From CAYSDH01 sp964429805 (GTDB taxonomy: Bacteria; Bacteroidota; Bacteroidia; Flavobacteriales_D; JABDKJ01): a DNA stretch of 5,890 nucleotides. This document shows, in pieces, positions 5,804-5,890 of this stretch. Position 1 is the first letter of the stretch. Each line of letters starts with the position of its first letter. Both the position numbers and the translations under genes were made by a program. The stretch is from the NCBI GenBank assembly GCA_964429805.1, contig CAYSDH010000114.1:1-5890 (forward strand), read 5' to 3'. Below the pieces are notes generated by a model that saw nothing but the letters and a program-made list of their open reading frames with translations, was not told the origin of the DNA and made no database searches.

Positions 5804-5890
5804 GGCTTTGTTGCTGCTTCAAAAAGTTGTGATAATAATACCTGATAAGCGCGTAATGAACCACTTTTGACACTATGCTGGCATATATAG
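5800..5890 (-). CDS. C-terminal end of an unidentified gene (cut by right window edge)
   Basis: The minus-strand frame entering from the right edge is open for 29 codons and stops with TGA at 5802-5800. The visible tail includes YICQHSVKSGSLRAYQ and ends LLSQLFEAATKP. The stop overlaps the ATG of the glycosyltransferase in an ATGA arrangement, a common sign of translational coupling in a tight operon, which is the main reason to believe the frame is real. The fragment is too short to assign a family. From context, a further glycosyltransferase or another glycan-assembly protein is plausible, but this is a guess. Confidence 0.6.
   Translation of the reverse strand, partial: YICQHSVKSGSLRAYQVLLSQLFEAATKP

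Overview
The window looks like chromosomal DNA of a Bacteroidota bacterium, most likely from the Flavobacteriales side. The pointers are a C-terminal type IX secretion (T9SS) sorting-domain relic, a BshB1-type bacillithiol deacetylase, AT-rich leaders mostly without Shine-Dalgarno sequences, and moderate GC content. Five complete genes are present. Each window edge also cuts through a gene, and one degraded gene relic lies near the left end.

Left part, all minus strand (positions 1-2808). Read in the direction of transcription, aat (leucyl/phenylalanyl-tRNA-protein transferase) comes first, then recN (DNA repair ATPase). Directly after the recN stop lies a frameshifted remnant of a T9SS type A sorting domain. 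After that comes the start of a secreted protein with a signal peptide, whose GTG start overlaps the remnant's stop and which runs off the left edge. The remnant suggests that a secreted-protein gene once upstream of the edge gene was almost entirely deleted.

Middle, plus strand (2842-4211). A Nudix hydrolase of the CoA pyrophosphatase type is transcribed divergently from aat. It is followed after 5 bases by bshB1 (bacillithiol biosynthesis deacetylase), so the two form a clear operon that joins two enzymes of low-molecular-weight thiol chemistry.

Right part. A 437-base non-coding spacer (4212-4648) separates bshB1 from a convergent minus-strand gene. The spacer contains two stem-loops and a stretch that may be a dispersed repeat. 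The minus-strand gene is a GT4-type glycosyltransferase. Its start overlaps by 4 bases the stop of another minus-strand gene that enters from the right edge, which suggests a translationally coupled glycan-synthesis or similar operon.

I see no CRISPR array, RNA gene, transposase, or clear novel defence system. The parts most worth a second look are the T9SS relic beside the truncated secreted protein, and the structured spacer.
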